Source: VRUE01 sp963837735 | Lineage (GTDB): Bacteria; Actinomycetota; Thermoleophilia; Solirubrobacterales; 70-9 | DNA length: 39,691 nt | Direction: 5' to 3' | NCBI GenBank assembly: GCA_963837735.1 | Contig: CAWIOM010000002.1 | Span: 1-39,691, forward strand | In this document: positions 15,361 through 28,703 of the stretch, in pieces | Position numbering within the stretch: position 1 is the stretch's first letter | Layout of the letters: every line of letters starts with the position of its first letter | Program-made: the position numbers and the translations under genes | The notes under the pieces: model-generated | Told to the model about the DNA's origin: nothing | The model's input: the letters and a program-made list of their open reading frames with translations, nothing else | The model's database searches: none

Positions 15361-15378
15361 AACGCGATCTGCCATACT
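15350..15378 (+). promoter_or_regulatory. dnaK promoter with overlapping inverted-repeat operator
   Basis: TTGAGA (15350-15355), a 17-bp spacer and CATACT (15373-15378) fit a sigma-A-type promoter. The -35 box lies in the inverted repeat TTGAG-AC-CTCAA (15350-15361). Its half-sites equal those of the HspR operator HAIR (CTTGAGT-N7-ACTCAAG), but the spacer is 7 bp shorter. HspR is encoded in this operon, so autoregulation here is a reasonable inference. Confidence 0.5.
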
Positions 15379-15445
15379 CACGCTTAGATTTCATTAGCCA
15401 GTCCTAACACAGTCCAAATCACACAGGAACTTGGAGGTATCGATA

Positions 15446-17342
<1,897 letters not shown>

Positions 17343-17346
<4 letters not shown>

Positions 17347-18027
17347 CCCCCGAACAGGGTCGACCCGGCACGCCCCAGGGTTCGCCCGGCACGCCCGGAC
17401 GCGAAGCGGAGCCCGGCCGGCGGGGCCTGGCGAGGATGCCGAGGGGGCACTGCGGGCCGAGCCGTCCTCGACCCCCTCGGCATCCTCGCCACCCAGCCGA
17501 AGGGAGCGCTGCCAGCTGACGCCCAGGGTTCGGACGCTGGCGACGAGCTGGAGCAGGACATCGCCGCGTTGCTCTCGGAGACCGAGCAAAAGCGGGACGA
17601 GTACCTCGAACTCGCGAAGCGGACGAAGGCGGACTTCGAGAATTACCGGAAGCGGATGGCGGCGGAGGTGCAGGCCGCGTCGACCCGGGGCAAGGTCGAT
17701 CTCGCGACTCAGCTGATCGGCGTCCTCGACACCCTCGAGCGGGCGCTGGAGGCGGCGGGCATCGAGCCCGATGGCGACCAGTCGCCGACCGAGCCCCTGG
17801 CGGAGGGGTTCTTCCTCACCTACCGCGAGCTCTGCGCGGCGCTCGGGCGGGCCGGGATCGAGTCCTTCCACCCGACCGACGAGCGCTTCGACCCCTCCCT
17901 GCACGAGGCGCTCCAGAAGGTGCCGGCCGACGGCGTGGAGCCGGGCACCGTGATCGAGGTCGTGCAGACGGGCTACCGGCTCGGCGAGCAGCTGATCCGG
18001 CCGGCGCGCGTCGTGGTGAGCGAGTAG
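17343..18027 (+). CDS. grpE: Nucleotide exchange factor GrpE (frame disturbed in the N-terminal tail)
   Basis: Releases ADP from DnaK. The conserved part runs from about 17530: ELEQDIAALLSETEQKRDEYLELAKR (long coiled coil), FENYRKRM, LATQLIGVLDTLERALEAAG, then FHPTDERFDPSLHEAL and the beta domain ending TVIEVVQTGYRLGEQLIRPARVVV. The start is ATG at 17343, overlapping the dnaK stop. Between about 17415 and 17505 the frame changes twice; the best reading passes through PAGPGEDAEGALRAEPSS, a disordered acidic tail normal for GrpE. The disturbed stretch coincides with a 20-bp perfect inverted repeat (17428-17447 with 17472-17491). Confidence 0.85.
17428..17491. repeat. 20-bp perfect inverted repeat inside grpE
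   Basis: The arm TGGCGAGGATGCCGAGGGGG (17428-17447) is perfectly complementary to 17472-17491, with a 24-nt loop. No T-run follows, so it is not a simple terminator. It covers the part of grpE where the reading frame is disturbed. Confidence 0.85.
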
Positions 18028-18036
18028 GGAGACGGA

Positions 18037-19155
18037 TTGGCCGACGACCTCTACAAGGCGCTGGGCGTCCCGAAGAAGGCCTCCGACGAGGAGATCAAGA
18101 AGGCCTACCGCAAGCTTGCCCGCAAGTACCACCCCGACCGAAACCCCGACGATCCGGTCGCCGAGGAGAAGTTCAAGGAGATCTCCGCGGCCCATGACGT
18201 CCTCGCCGACCCCGAGAAGCGCAAGGAGTACGACGCCGGCGGGGCGTTCGCCGGCTTCGGCGGCGGCCAGGGCCCCAACCCCTTCGGCGGCGGCGGGCCG
18301 CAGGGGGGCTTCGGCGGAGTCGACCTCGGAGACATCCTCGGCGGCATGTTCGGGGGTCGGGGCGGCGGCCGGGCACAACCCCAGGAGGTCCGCGGCCGCG
18401 ACCTCGAAACCGAGGTCAGCCTCAGCTTCGACCAGGGGGTCAACGGCGCCCAGGTCAGCGTCACGGTCCCCAAGGAGGAGCGCTGCCCGACCTGCCACGG
18501 CAGCGGCGCCAAGCCCGGCACCGGCCCGATCACCTGCCCCCGATGCGAGGGGACCGGGATCGACGCCCAGAGCCAGGGGATCTTCTCGATCAGCCGGCCC
18601 TGCCCGCAATGCGGAGGAGCGGGGCAGATCGTCGAGGACCCCTGCGAGACCTGCGGCGGGTCCGGCCTCACCCGGCAGACCAAGCGCTACAAGGTCAACA
18701 TCCCGGCCGGGGTGAAGAACGGAACCCGGATCCGGCTGGCGGGCAAGGGCGAGGCCGGCCCCCGCGGCGGCCCTCCCGGCGACCTCTTCGTGACGACGCG
18801 GGTCGCCTCCTCGCCCGTGTTCAAGCGACTCGACGGCGGCAACCTCGAGGTGACGGTGCCGATCACCGTGGTCGAGGCGCTGCGGGGGGCGACGATCGAG
18901 GTACCGACGCTGAGCGGCACGAAGAGGATCAAGGTCCAGCCCGGAACCAGGCACGGCAGCGTCCAGCGCCTGCGTGGCGAGGGCCCGCCGCTACCCGGGG
19001 GCGGCGGAAAGAACGCCGACATCCGCTATCGGCTGGAGATCGAGGTTCCCGAGAAGCTGTCCGACGAGCAGCGTGAGGCGGTCGAGGCGCTGGCCGAGAC
19101 GATGAACGGCGCCGATCCGCGGGCGGAGCTGATCAGCAAAGCCGGGACGAAATGA
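18037..19155 (+). CDS. dnaJ: Hsp40 co-chaperone DnaJ
   Basis: Delivers substrates to DnaK and stimulates its ATPase. The J-domain at the N-terminus contains YRKLARKYHPDRNPDD with the HPD triad. It is followed by a Gly/Phe-rich linker (about residues 68-120), four zinc-binding repeats (CPTCHGSG, CPRCEGTG, CPQCGGAG, CETCGGSG) and the C-terminal substrate-binding domains. It has 372 residues from TTG at 18037, with GGGAGA about 7 nt upstream and only 9 nt after grpE. The stop overlaps the hspR ATG (ATGA). Confidence 0.93.
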   Translation: MADDLYKALGVPKKASDEEIKKAYRKLARKYHPDRNPDDPVAEEKFKEISAAHDVLADPEKRKEYDAGGAFAGFGGGQGPNPFGGGGPQGGFGGVDLGDILGGMFGGRGGGRAQPQEVRGRDLETEVSLSFDQGVNGAQVSVTVPKEERCPTCHGSGAKPGTGPITCPRCEGTGIDAQSQGIFSISRPCPQCGGAGQIVEDPCETCGGSGLTRQTKRYKVNIPAGVKNGTRIRLAGKGEAGPRGGPPGDLFVTTRVASSPVFKRLDGGNLEVTVPITVVEALRGATIEVPTLSGTKRIKVQPGTRHGSVQRLRGEGPPLPGGGGKNADIRYRLEIEVPEKLSDEQREAVEALAETMNGADPRAELISKAGTK

Positions 19156-19483
19156 GCGGGCTCGGCGGAGGCAGGCGGGTGCGGCGCGAAACGATCACCG
19201 CCACGATCGATGAGGAGCGCGGCGTCTTCATGATCTCGGTCGCCGCCGAGCTCTCGCACATGCACCCCCAGACCCTGCGCATGTACGAGGCGCGGGGGCT
19301 GATCGAGCCGCAACGCTCGCCGAAGAACACGCGCCTCTACTCCCAGCGCGACGTGCAGCGGTTGCGGCGAATCCAGGAACTGACGGCCGAGGGCCTCAAC
19401 CTCGCCGGCGTCGAGCGGGTCCTCGCCCTGGAACGGCGCGTCGACGAGCTCGAAGGCCGGGACGGGGAGAGGAAGAGCGGCTG

Positions 19484-19484
<1 letters not shown>
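19152..19484 (+). CDS. hspR: MerR-family heat-shock repressor HspR
   Basis: Autoregulatory repressor of the actinobacterial dnaK operon, 110 residues. The MerR-type winged helix is clear: GVFMISVAAELSHMHPQTLRMYEARGLIEPQRSPKNTRLYSQRDVQRLRRI, described here only by its conserved core LRMYEARGLI and RLYSQRDV. It is followed by a short coiled coil (VERVLALERRVDELE). The order dnaK-grpE-dnaJ-hspR is the classical arrangement in which HspR binds the operon promoter with DnaK as co-repressor. It is coupled to both neighbours by ATGA and TGATG overlaps. Confidence 0.9.
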
Positions 19485-22068
<2,584 letters not shown>

Positions 22069-22072
<4 letters not shown>

Positions 22073-22596
22073 TTGAAGAGCACGTAGAAGCCGCGCGAGG
22101 CAGGCGTCCCGCCGGCGGAAGTCGTGATCACCTCCGCCGAGTTGTGCGATTCGCAGGTCGGGCCGACCGCCGGCGGCAGGAACACCACGGCCTCACCTTC
22201 CGAGTTGTCGGTCACCGAGGCGACGATGCTCTTCGGCGAGAAGGTCAGGTCGAAGCAGTAGATCCCGGTCTGGGGGACGAACAGCTGCCCGCCGGGGACG
22301 CCCTTGGAGTAGGCCCCGTCGACCTGGCCGGTAGAGGAGACCTTGGCGTAGGCGAGGGCGCTCCCCGCCGGCCCGTCCGGCCCCGGCAGCCCGGCGGCTC
22401 CGGCCGGCCCCGGTGTGCCCGCTTTGCGCAGCGCCTGGTTCGCCTTGCGCAGGGCCTTGTTGGCGAGCTTCTTCGCCGCCTTCGCTTCCTTGGCCGGGTT
22501 CGAGCGCTTGCTCAGCCCCCCGATCGCCGGCGTCAGCGCCCCGAGCGCGACCACCAGCGCGATGACGATGACCAACGCCGCCTGATGCCTCTTCAT
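22069..22596 (-). CDS. Secreted or anchored protein with a short collagen-like segment
   Basis: A 175-residue protein with an N-terminal hydrophobic helix (ALVIVIALVVALGALTPAIG), a charged Lys/Ala stretch that may form a coiled coil (AKEAKAAKKLANKALRKA), and about seven GXX triplets (GTPGPAGAAGLPGPDGPAG). The C-terminal globular part (GIYCFDLTFSP, VGPTCESHN) has two cysteines that may form a disulphide. Proteins of this architecture are common in Thermoleophilia, with no known role. The ATG overlaps the stop of the large upstream secreted gene (ATGA), so they are probably made together. Confidence 0.7.
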
Positions 22597-25500
22597 CGGT
22601 GCCTCCTCTTTGTTTGGTGCTTTCTCTTTCGCTTTGCCGGCTTCAGCTTCACCTTCGCGGCGGCGCCGGGCCGCAGGTCCGGCCCGATCGCGGCGACGCG
22701 GACGCGGGCCAGGTCGGTTCGCTCCAGTCCCTGGACCCGCAGGCCGTGGCGCTTCGGCGGCGGGAGGAAGAGCAGGCGGCGGCCGTCACGGGGGAGGTCG
22801 ACCCGGACCTCGTAGCCGCGGGCGCCCTTGACGCGGGCCCAGCCGACGAGGAGCCGGCGCCCCGCGCGGCGGGCGCGCAGCCCGCGCGGAGCCCGGAGGC
22901 TGCGCTGGGGGGGCGCCCTGTAGTGGGCCACCGTGAGCTTGGCGTAGGGGATGCCGCCCTGCTCGACGACGGCCACGATCCGGCGCCGCCCGCCGGGGCC
23001 GGTCGCGGGACGGAAGCGCAGGGCTCCGCGCCCCTTGGCGGTGCTGCCGATCTCGCGGTAGACCCGCCTCGACTCCTCGGCAAAGGTGACGCGCTGGCCC
23101 GTGGCGCCCCGCAGCCGGAAGCGGAGGGTGCGGCGGGCGCCCTTGCCGGCGACCTTGGCGGCGACGGTCGGCGGCGGGTCTACGGCGGCGGAGGCGCGCG
23201 CCGACGAGACCCGGCCGAGCACGCCCGAGCCCGGGCAGCCGGGCGAAGGGGCGACTGACGCCCAGGACCAGCCGAAGCCGATGTCGTCCGCCAACGGGTT
23301 CGGGATGCAGACGCCGAATCCGTCCTGGTTCATCGCGACCTGGGCGGAGGCCAGCCCGAGGACCCCGGCCTCGCCGCTGGCGCTGAAATGGCCGTTGGCA
23401 AGGTCGACGAAGCCGTGCACCGACCCGCCGATCCCGGCGATGTCGAACGTCCCCCCGAACTCAAGGCTGCCGGGGATCCCGACCGTGTACCGCGCGTAGG
23501 CGTTGGCCAGCGGAACCCGGACCACGTGCAGGTTGCCGTTCGCCGTCAGGGTGGTCGCCGCCTTGGCGGGGAACTCGAGCGCCACGGTGCCGTCAAGGTC
23601 GATGAGCCGCAGGCCGGCGAGCTTCGGGCCGGCGAGGAGGACCAGATTGCCGAGGAAGAGCCGGGAGGCCGGCTTGCGCTGGTATTCGAAGCCGAGCTCG
23701 TCGAGGCCGAGGATCGGCGAGGGCGGCGAGCCGACGATCGGCAGCGTCGGGTTGAACTGGATCAGGGGGTCGATCTGCAGCCGGCTCAGCTCTCCCTCGT
23801 CGATCGCGAAGCTGACCGTCACCGGCCGCGAGTAGGCCGGCGGCAGTTCGATCTTCGCCGTACCGGAGAATTCGTTCTCACCCGCGTACTCGATGTCGAT
23901 GCCGGCGATGTGGAGGAGGCCGATCGCCGCCGTCTCGACGTCGATCTTCATCCCCTTGAGGACCTGGCCCTCCTGGTTCGTGCGCAGGGTCGTCCTGCCG
24001 GTCACCCCCCCGATCAGGCCGGGCATCCTCAGGTAGACCGGGATCGCGGCGCCGTCCCCCTTGACGATCAGCTCGGCGTCGCCGTCCACGGGCAGCTCGA
24101 ATAGCTTCTTTGCGAACTTGCCGAGGTCCTTGAAGACGGAGCCGTCGCCGGCGCCGATCCTCACGACCTTGCCGTTGCCGGAGGGCAGCTTCCAGGCGAC
24201 CGGCCCCTTTTCGAGGATGACCTTGCCGACCCTGACCGTCGCCGGGCCGCTGCTCTCCAGCGTCCGGGCGCCCGGGGACGCGGACACGTGGAAGGAGGCG
24301 GAGGCGCTCGCCTTGCCGCCACCGCCGGCGGGCTCGATGTCGACCCCGTTCAGCTTCACCGGGCCGCCCGCGACCCAGCTGCCGCCATTCCCGCTCTTGA
24401 AGCAGCCCTTGAGCGCCCGGACCGTCGCCTTGCCCAGCTTCACGCTCGGCTTGCAGCCTCCCTTGGCCGAGCTGCCGGAGGGCTTGAAGGGCGCCAGCCA
24501 GACCGGGCCCTTGCCGTTGTGGTCCCCGACCACGGCGCCGCCGCCGTCGGGTGCGGCGCCGACCCGCAGGTCGTAGAGGTCTTCGGCGACCTTGCCCCCG
24601 GCCAGGACCTCGACGGCACTCCAGCTCTCACCGCCGTTGACGGACGTGCGCCTCCGCAGGCCCCACGCGCCGCGTTTGGACCGTTGCCGGAAGGCCGCGT
24701 GCAGGTTGCCGCCCCGGTCCTCGAAGAAGTCGCGGAAGATCGCCGACTCGCGGCTCCTGGGGTCGCTGACAACGGTCTGGGACGCCTTGGGGAAGTTGCC
24801 CCCCTCGTAGCGCCGGACGAAGTACTGGTAGGGCGGCTTGGTCCCCTGGTAGATGAGGAAGACCCCCCGCGGGCCGCTTGCCAGCTTCGCCTCCGAGCCG
24901 GCTCCCGGCACGAGAGTCTCGGGACCCCAGGTGGCGGGGTCGTTGTAGGCGCCCGAACCGCCCCAGACCCGGAAGTAGATCGCGCTCGGGGCCCCGGAGG
25001 GCCCTCCTGTGTAGGCGACGAGCGGGGTCAGCGGGTCGACGAAGCCGACCGAGGGGTAGAAGGCCTTGGTCCAGTCGTCGTTGGTGAGGTCGGCCGCCTC
25101 CTCGGTCACCGTGCCGAGCTGTGCCGACTGGTAGATGACGCCCTCGTTGCCGCCGCCGAACCCGCCGACCAGCGAGAGCGAGAAGTCCCCCGGCCCGAAC
25201 GCGACCTCCTGGCCGGCGCCGTAGAACCGTTCGGAGATCTGCTCGGGGGGCGAGAAGTTCGCGCCCCCGTCGGTCGAGACGAGGGCGTAGGCCGGGGTCC
25301 CGGAGGCGTGGCCGAGCGGCGAGCCGCAGCAGCGCACGGAGACGAGGACGATCGCCCCGGCGGGATCGACCTCGACGTGGGTCGCGAGGCTGTTGTCCGG
25401 CAGTGAGAAGGCCTGCGTTGCCGCGCAGCTCCTGGCGCCGCGGGGGACCCGACAGTAGACGAGCTGGTCGGGCTCGGTGACCGGGGTGCTGACGCTCCAG

Positions 25501-25652
25501 GCAACGTGCGCCGCTCCCGCCGAGTCGACCGCGACGTCCGGCTTCTCCGCGCGCAGGTCCGGGGTCAGGTCGTAGACGGCGGCGGCGGCAGGGGCGGCGA
25601 GCGAGAGCAGGAGCGCCGCGATTGCGCCGGAGAGTGCGAGCAGGGTTCGCAT
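22593..25652 (-). CDS. Large secreted protein with beta-propeller repeats and a C-terminal Fn3-like domain
   Basis: 1019 residues from the ATG at 25652, which gives a clean signal peptide (MRTLLALSGAIAALLLSLAA, then PAAAA). The first 400 residues resemble sialidase/BNR-type propellers, with Asp-box-like STDGGANF and SVNGGESWS and repeated DxxGxxH strands (VDSAGAAHVAWS, DRGGNLHAAF). The middle is all-beta and unassigned. Near residue 910 a fibronectin type III-like module begins (PRGLRARRAGRRLLVGWARV). The tail is strongly basic (KPAKRKRKHQTKRRHR), perhaps for wall or polyanion binding. No catalytic residues can be identified. The next gene overlaps its stop codon. Confidence 0.7.
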   Translation of the reverse strand: MRTLLALSGAIAALLLSLAAPAAAAVYDLTPDLRAEKPDVAVDSAGAAHVAWSVSTPVTEPDQLVYCRVPRGARSCAATQAFSLPDNSLATHVEVDPAGAIVLVSVRCCGSPLGHASGTPAYALVSTDGGANFSPPEQISERFYGAGQEVAFGPGDFSLSLVGGFGGGNEGVIYQSAQLGTVTEEAADLTNDDWTKAFYPSVGFVDPLTPLVAYTGGPSGAPSAIYFRVWGGSGAYNDPATWGPETLVPGAGSEAKLASGPRGVFLIYQGTKPPYQYFVRRYEGGNFPKASQTVVSDPRSRESAIFRDFFEDRGGNLHAAFRQRSKRGAWGLRRRTSVNGGESWSAVEVLAGGKVAEDLYDLRVGAAPDGGGAVVGDHNGKGPVWLAPFKPSGSSAKGGCKPSVKLGKATVRALKGCFKSGNGGSWVAGGPVKLNGVDIEPAGGGGKASASASFHVSASPGARTLESSGPATVRVGKVILEKGPVAWKLPSGNGKVVRIGAGDGSVFKDLGKFAKKLFELPVDGDAELIVKGDGAAIPVYLRMPGLIGGVTGRTTLRTNQEGQVLKGMKIDVETAAIGLLHIAGIDIEYAGENEFSGTAKIELPPAYSRPVTVSFAIDEGELSRLQIDPLIQFNPTLPIVGSPPSPILGLDELGFEYQRKPASRLFLGNLVLLAGPKLAGLRLIDLDGTVALEFPAKAATTLTANGNLHVVRVPLANAYARYTVGIPGSLEFGGTFDIAGIGGSVHGFVDLANGHFSASGEAGVLGLASAQVAMNQDGFGVCIPNPLADDIGFGWSWASVAPSPGCPGSGVLGRVSSARASAAVDPPPTVAAKVAGKGARRTLRFRLRGATGQRVTFAEESRRVYREIGSTAKGRGALRFRPATGPGGRRRIVAVVEQGGIPYAKLTVAHYRAPPQRSLRAPRGLRARRAGRRLLVGWARVKGARGYEVRVDLPRDGRRLLFLPPPKRHGLRVQGLERTDLARVRVAAIGPDLRPGAAAKVKLKPAKRKRKHQTKRRHR

Positions 25653-25964
25653 CGTCGTCTTGTGGGGCGGTCGGACCCCAGCATCCCACGACACCCCGGC
25701 GCTTGACAAGGCCCCTCGACGGCTCTACGACGAGATCTAAGGCTGAACTCGAAGGTTAGATTCAGGCCTACGGGACGGTCGATCGCGCCGATTTGCGGTT
25801 CGCCCTCGGGAATTACCCAAATCGACCCGATAACAACCTTGTTACTTAAGTGACCCTCAAGATCGGCTGATATCCACGCCTACTGGGTTTGGGAATGGCG
25901 GTCCAAAAGAACAGGAATCCGCCGGGAAAGCCGAATTTCAACGTAATCTCTTTTGTTCGAAACG
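25653..25964. promoter_or_regulatory. Divergent intergenic region with a palindromic operator-like site
   Basis: This 312-bp region separates two divergent genes and is relatively AT-rich. It contains the perfect palindrome TAACAA-CC-TTGTTA (25831-25844), a typical shape for a dimeric regulator, and TAATCT (25944-25949) as a possible -10 box for the rightward gene. TTGACA occurs at about 25703-25708 on the plus strand without a convincing -10 at the right distance. No gene is seen in it. Confidence 0.45.
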
Positions 25965-26952
25965 ATGCCGACGCTACGTAGACGAAACTCCGAGCCGGGC
26001 GCCGGGGGCCGAGTGCCCCTACGCTCCTCGCTGGCGAGCGCGGCCTGGGCCGTCGAGGATCGCGTCGTCTGGGGCGCCGCCGACCTCTTCCGCGGCCTCT
26101 TCGATGTCGTCAAATGGCCCTTCGAGCGAATCGCCTGGGCAGTGGAGCACTGGCTGATCTGGCCGATCCAGGAAGAGACCGCGCTCTGGAGCCGGCCCGT
26201 GCGCGCCGCGGTCTTGGCCGGGGTCCTCGTCCTCGCCGCCGCCGGCGTCGCCGCGGGCATCGTCGTCTCCGATCCGTCGGCCGGGGGCGAATCGAGCGCC
26301 CCGCGGGTGGCCCGGGTGGCAGCCCCCGTCCGCCGCCGCGCCGGTGGTCCCGGCCAAGGCGCCGAGCAAGGCCGCGGCCGCCGTGGCGGCCACGGGCCCC
26401 GTTCTGCACGGCTCGACCGCGATCGTCCCCACCGAGCACGGCGGCGGCGTCACCAAGGCCAAGGCGGTGACCGAACCGCCGGCCTCCCAGGTGGCGGCGG
26501 AATCCGGCGCCGCCGCGACCGCGCCGGCCAACCCGCAGAGCACCGGCGCGGGCGGTGCGGCGACAGGCTCCGACGTCGCCGGGCCGGCGGCGATCGCGGT
26601 GGCGAGGAAATTCTCCGGCGCCTTCGTCCTCTATGAGACAGGCCACGACACCGACAGGGTCAAGGCGACCTTCCACCGGACGGCGACGCCCGACCTCGCG
26701 CAGGCGCTGCTCAAGCGGCCGCCGCGGCTGCCGGCGAACGTCAAGGTCCCGAAGGCCAAGGTGCTGAACATCGTCGCCGGGCCCAGGCACGGCGACACCT
26801 ACACGCTGAGCGTCTCGCTGCTGCGGGTCGGCGTGACCAGCGAGCTGCGGCTGGACATGCAGAAGGCGCCCTCGGGCGGAGCGGCGTCGGCAGGCAACTC
26901 GTCGAAGTCGTCGAAGCGGTCCAGGTGGCTGGTCACGGACGTGCTGGGCTGA
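25965..26952 (+). CDS. Membrane-anchored protein of unknown function (frame shift)
   Basis: I do not recognise the family. The N-terminal part (AAWAVEDRVVWGAADLFRG, FERIAWAVEHWLIWPIQEE) is amphipathic, followed by one transmembrane helix (AAVLAGVLVLAAAGVAAGIVV), an Ala/Pro/Val-rich linker, and a C-terminal alpha/beta region (FSGAFVLYETGHDTDRVKATF, DTYTLSVSLLRVG) that should be outside the cell. The frame shifts by one base in a C-rich stretch near 26320-26335. The restored protein has about 329 residues. An alternative TTG start at 25953 would add four residues. The stop overlaps the transglycosylase ATG (TGATG), which suggests a cell-wall role. Confidence 0.6.
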
Positions 26953-28625
26953 TGAATCGCGTGAGGGGAACATTCGCGCTGGGGGCGTTCGCCGCATTGC
27001 TGGCCGCCTCCTCGGCGCTCGCCGCCGATCTGCCCGGCGCCGCGGAGCCGGCGATGCCCGCCGCGAGCTCGGCGACCGCCCCCGCCGCAGCCCCGGGCGC
27101 AGGCCCCACGGCCCCCGCCGTCAAGCAGGGCGACTCTCTGACCGCTCCCTCGGTGAGCGCCCCGGCGAGCCCGCCGTCCGCGTCCAAGCCCGAAGGCACC
27201 GGCGGCACCTCGGCAGGTGCCGGGCCGGCCTCCGACGAAGCGCCGGAAGAAGCGGCGACCGAAGCCGAAGACGGCGGCGCGGAAGCATTGCCGGGCCCCA
27301 CAGAACCCTTTGAAATCCCCTCGATCCCGAGCTCGAGCTGTGCCGGCTCCGGCGTCCCTCCGGTGCTGATCCCGATCTACCAGGGAGCGGCGGCCAGGTA
27401 CGGCCTCGGCCCGCAGGGCGCCGCCGTGCTGGCCGGAATCAACGAGATCGAGACCGCCTTCGGCTCCAACCTCAACGTCTCCTCGGCGGGTGCGATGGGC
27501 TGGATGCAGTTCATCTCCTCGACCTGGGAAAGCTACGGAGTGGACGCCAATGGCGACGGCGTCAAGGACCCCTACAACCCCGAAGACGCGATCTACGCCG
27601 CGGCCAGCTACCTGAGCGCGGCCGGCATGCCGGCCGACACCTACGGCGCGATCTATGCCTACAACCACGCCGACTGGTACGTCTCCGAGGTGCTCGCCAA
27701 CGCCGCCTGCTACTCCGGCATCGGCGGCGCCGCGGTCGGTGGGGCCTTCTCGCTCACCCCGCAGCTGCAGGTGCTGACCTGCAAGCCGGCCGAGGAGTGG
27801 CGCAACGCCGTCCCCGACGAATACATGACCGCCTTCGAGAGCGCGGCCGCCCGCTACGAACTGGGGCGCAAGGGCGTCTGGGCACTCGCCGCCGTCGCCC
27901 GACTCGAGTCGAACTTCGGGCGCGGCATGGGTGCGGAGCAGATGCAGAAGTACGGGCCGCTCGGCCTCGACGGCACAGAGTGGAAAACCTACGCAGTCGA
28001 CGGCGACGAAGACGGCCACATCAGGCGCGCCGACCCCGCCGACTCGGCCGCCACCCTGGCCCGGCTGATCTGGTCGCGGGGGAGCCTCCGCGCCGGCATC
28101 TTCACCCACAACCAGGCGCACTGGTATGTGGAAGCGGTCCTCGCGCAGGCGGATCAGGTCCAGGGCGGCTGCTCCCTGACCACCGCCGAGTGGGCGGTCG
28201 ACCTGCCCGGCGACGCCGCGGCGCCGATCAACTGGGACAACCTGACCCTCTCCAACGACCTCGAGCTGCGCGACCTGACGACCGGCGCGATCGACCCGCG
28301 GATCGTCGGCCTGATCGGCGCGATCACCCAGGAGCACGAACTGACGATCTCGGCGCTGCGCTCCGACCACTCCGAATACACGGCGAGTGGCTACGTCTCC
28401 AACCACTTCTTCGGCCGGGCGATGGACGTCGCCGCCGTCGACGGCGTCTCCTGCACCGACACCGCGATCGACGCGCCCTGCGCCAACCTGGCTCGCTCGC
28501 TCGCCTACCTGCCGGACCCGGTGCACCCGACCGAGTTGATCTACTGCTTCGACGTCGACGGCCCGGGCGAAGCGTTCGCTCTCCCGGACCACTGCGATCA
28601 CGTTCACGTCGGATTCGACGGTTGA
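26952..28625 (+). CDS. Secreted lytic transglycosylase with two SLT domains and an M15-like C-terminal domain
   Basis: 557 residues with a signal peptide (GTFALGAFAALLAASSALA) and an Ala/Pro-rich linker to about residue 115. The first SLT domain is complete: INEIETAFGSNLNVSSAGAMGW has the catalytic Glu, then MQFISSTWESYGV and a calcium-type loop DANGDGVKD. The second (LESNFGRGMG, loop DGDEDGH) is more degenerate and may be inactive. The C-terminal domain has SNHFFGRAMDVAAVDG and DHCDHVHVGFDG, the His/Asp pattern of LAS-type (M15/VanY-like) metallopeptidases. It may thus cut both glycan and peptide in peptidoglycan. Coupled to the preceding membrane gene. Confidence 0.82.
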   Translation: MNRVRGTFALGAFAALLAASSALAADLPGAAEPAMPAASSATAPAAAPGAGPTAPAVKQGDSLTAPSVSAPASPPSASKPEGTGGTSAGAGPASDEAPEEAATEAEDGGAEALPGPTEPFEIPSIPSSSCAGSGVPPVLIPIYQGAAARYGLGPQGAAVLAGINEIETAFGSNLNVSSAGAMGWMQFISSTWESYGVDANGDGVKDPYNPEDAIYAAASYLSAAGMPADTYGAIYAYNHADWYVSEVLANAACYSGIGGAAVGGAFSLTPQLQVLTCKPAEEWRNAVPDEYMTAFESAAARYELGRKGVWALAAVARLESNFGRGMGAEQMQKYGPLGLDGTEWKTYAVDGDEDGHIRRADPADSAATLARLIWSRGSLRAGIFTHNQAHWYVEAVLAQADQVQGGCSLTTAEWAVDLPGDAAAPINWDNLTLSNDLELRDLTTGAIDPRIVGLIGAITQEHELTISALRSDHSEYTASGYVSNHFFGRAMDVAAVDGVSCTDTAIDAPCANLARSLAYLPDPVHPTELIYCFDVDGPGEAFALPDHCDHVHVGFDG

Positions 28626-28627
28626 GT

Positions 28628-28647
28628 TCGGAGGCGGGGGCCTCCGA
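28628..28647 (+). terminator. Hairpin after the transglycosylase gene
   Basis: TCGGAGGC (28628-28635) and GCCTCCGA (28640-28647) form a perfect 8-bp stem with a GGGG loop, 2 nt after the stop codon. No T-run follows, so termination is possible but unproven. Confidence 0.4.
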
Positions 28648-28703
28648 TCCCAGTAGCGCCCGGCATGACGTAGGCTCGTGGTCCCTGCGACGAGGAGGTT
28701 GAT

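Noticed and set aside
17428..17491. Intrinsic terminator between dnaK and grpE
   Set aside because: No T-run follows the stem, and it lies within grpE coding sequence.
25703..25740. TTGACA as a strong rightward promoter
   Set aside because: No acceptable -10 box occurs 16-18 bp downstream, and the nearest rightward gene starts 225 bp further on.
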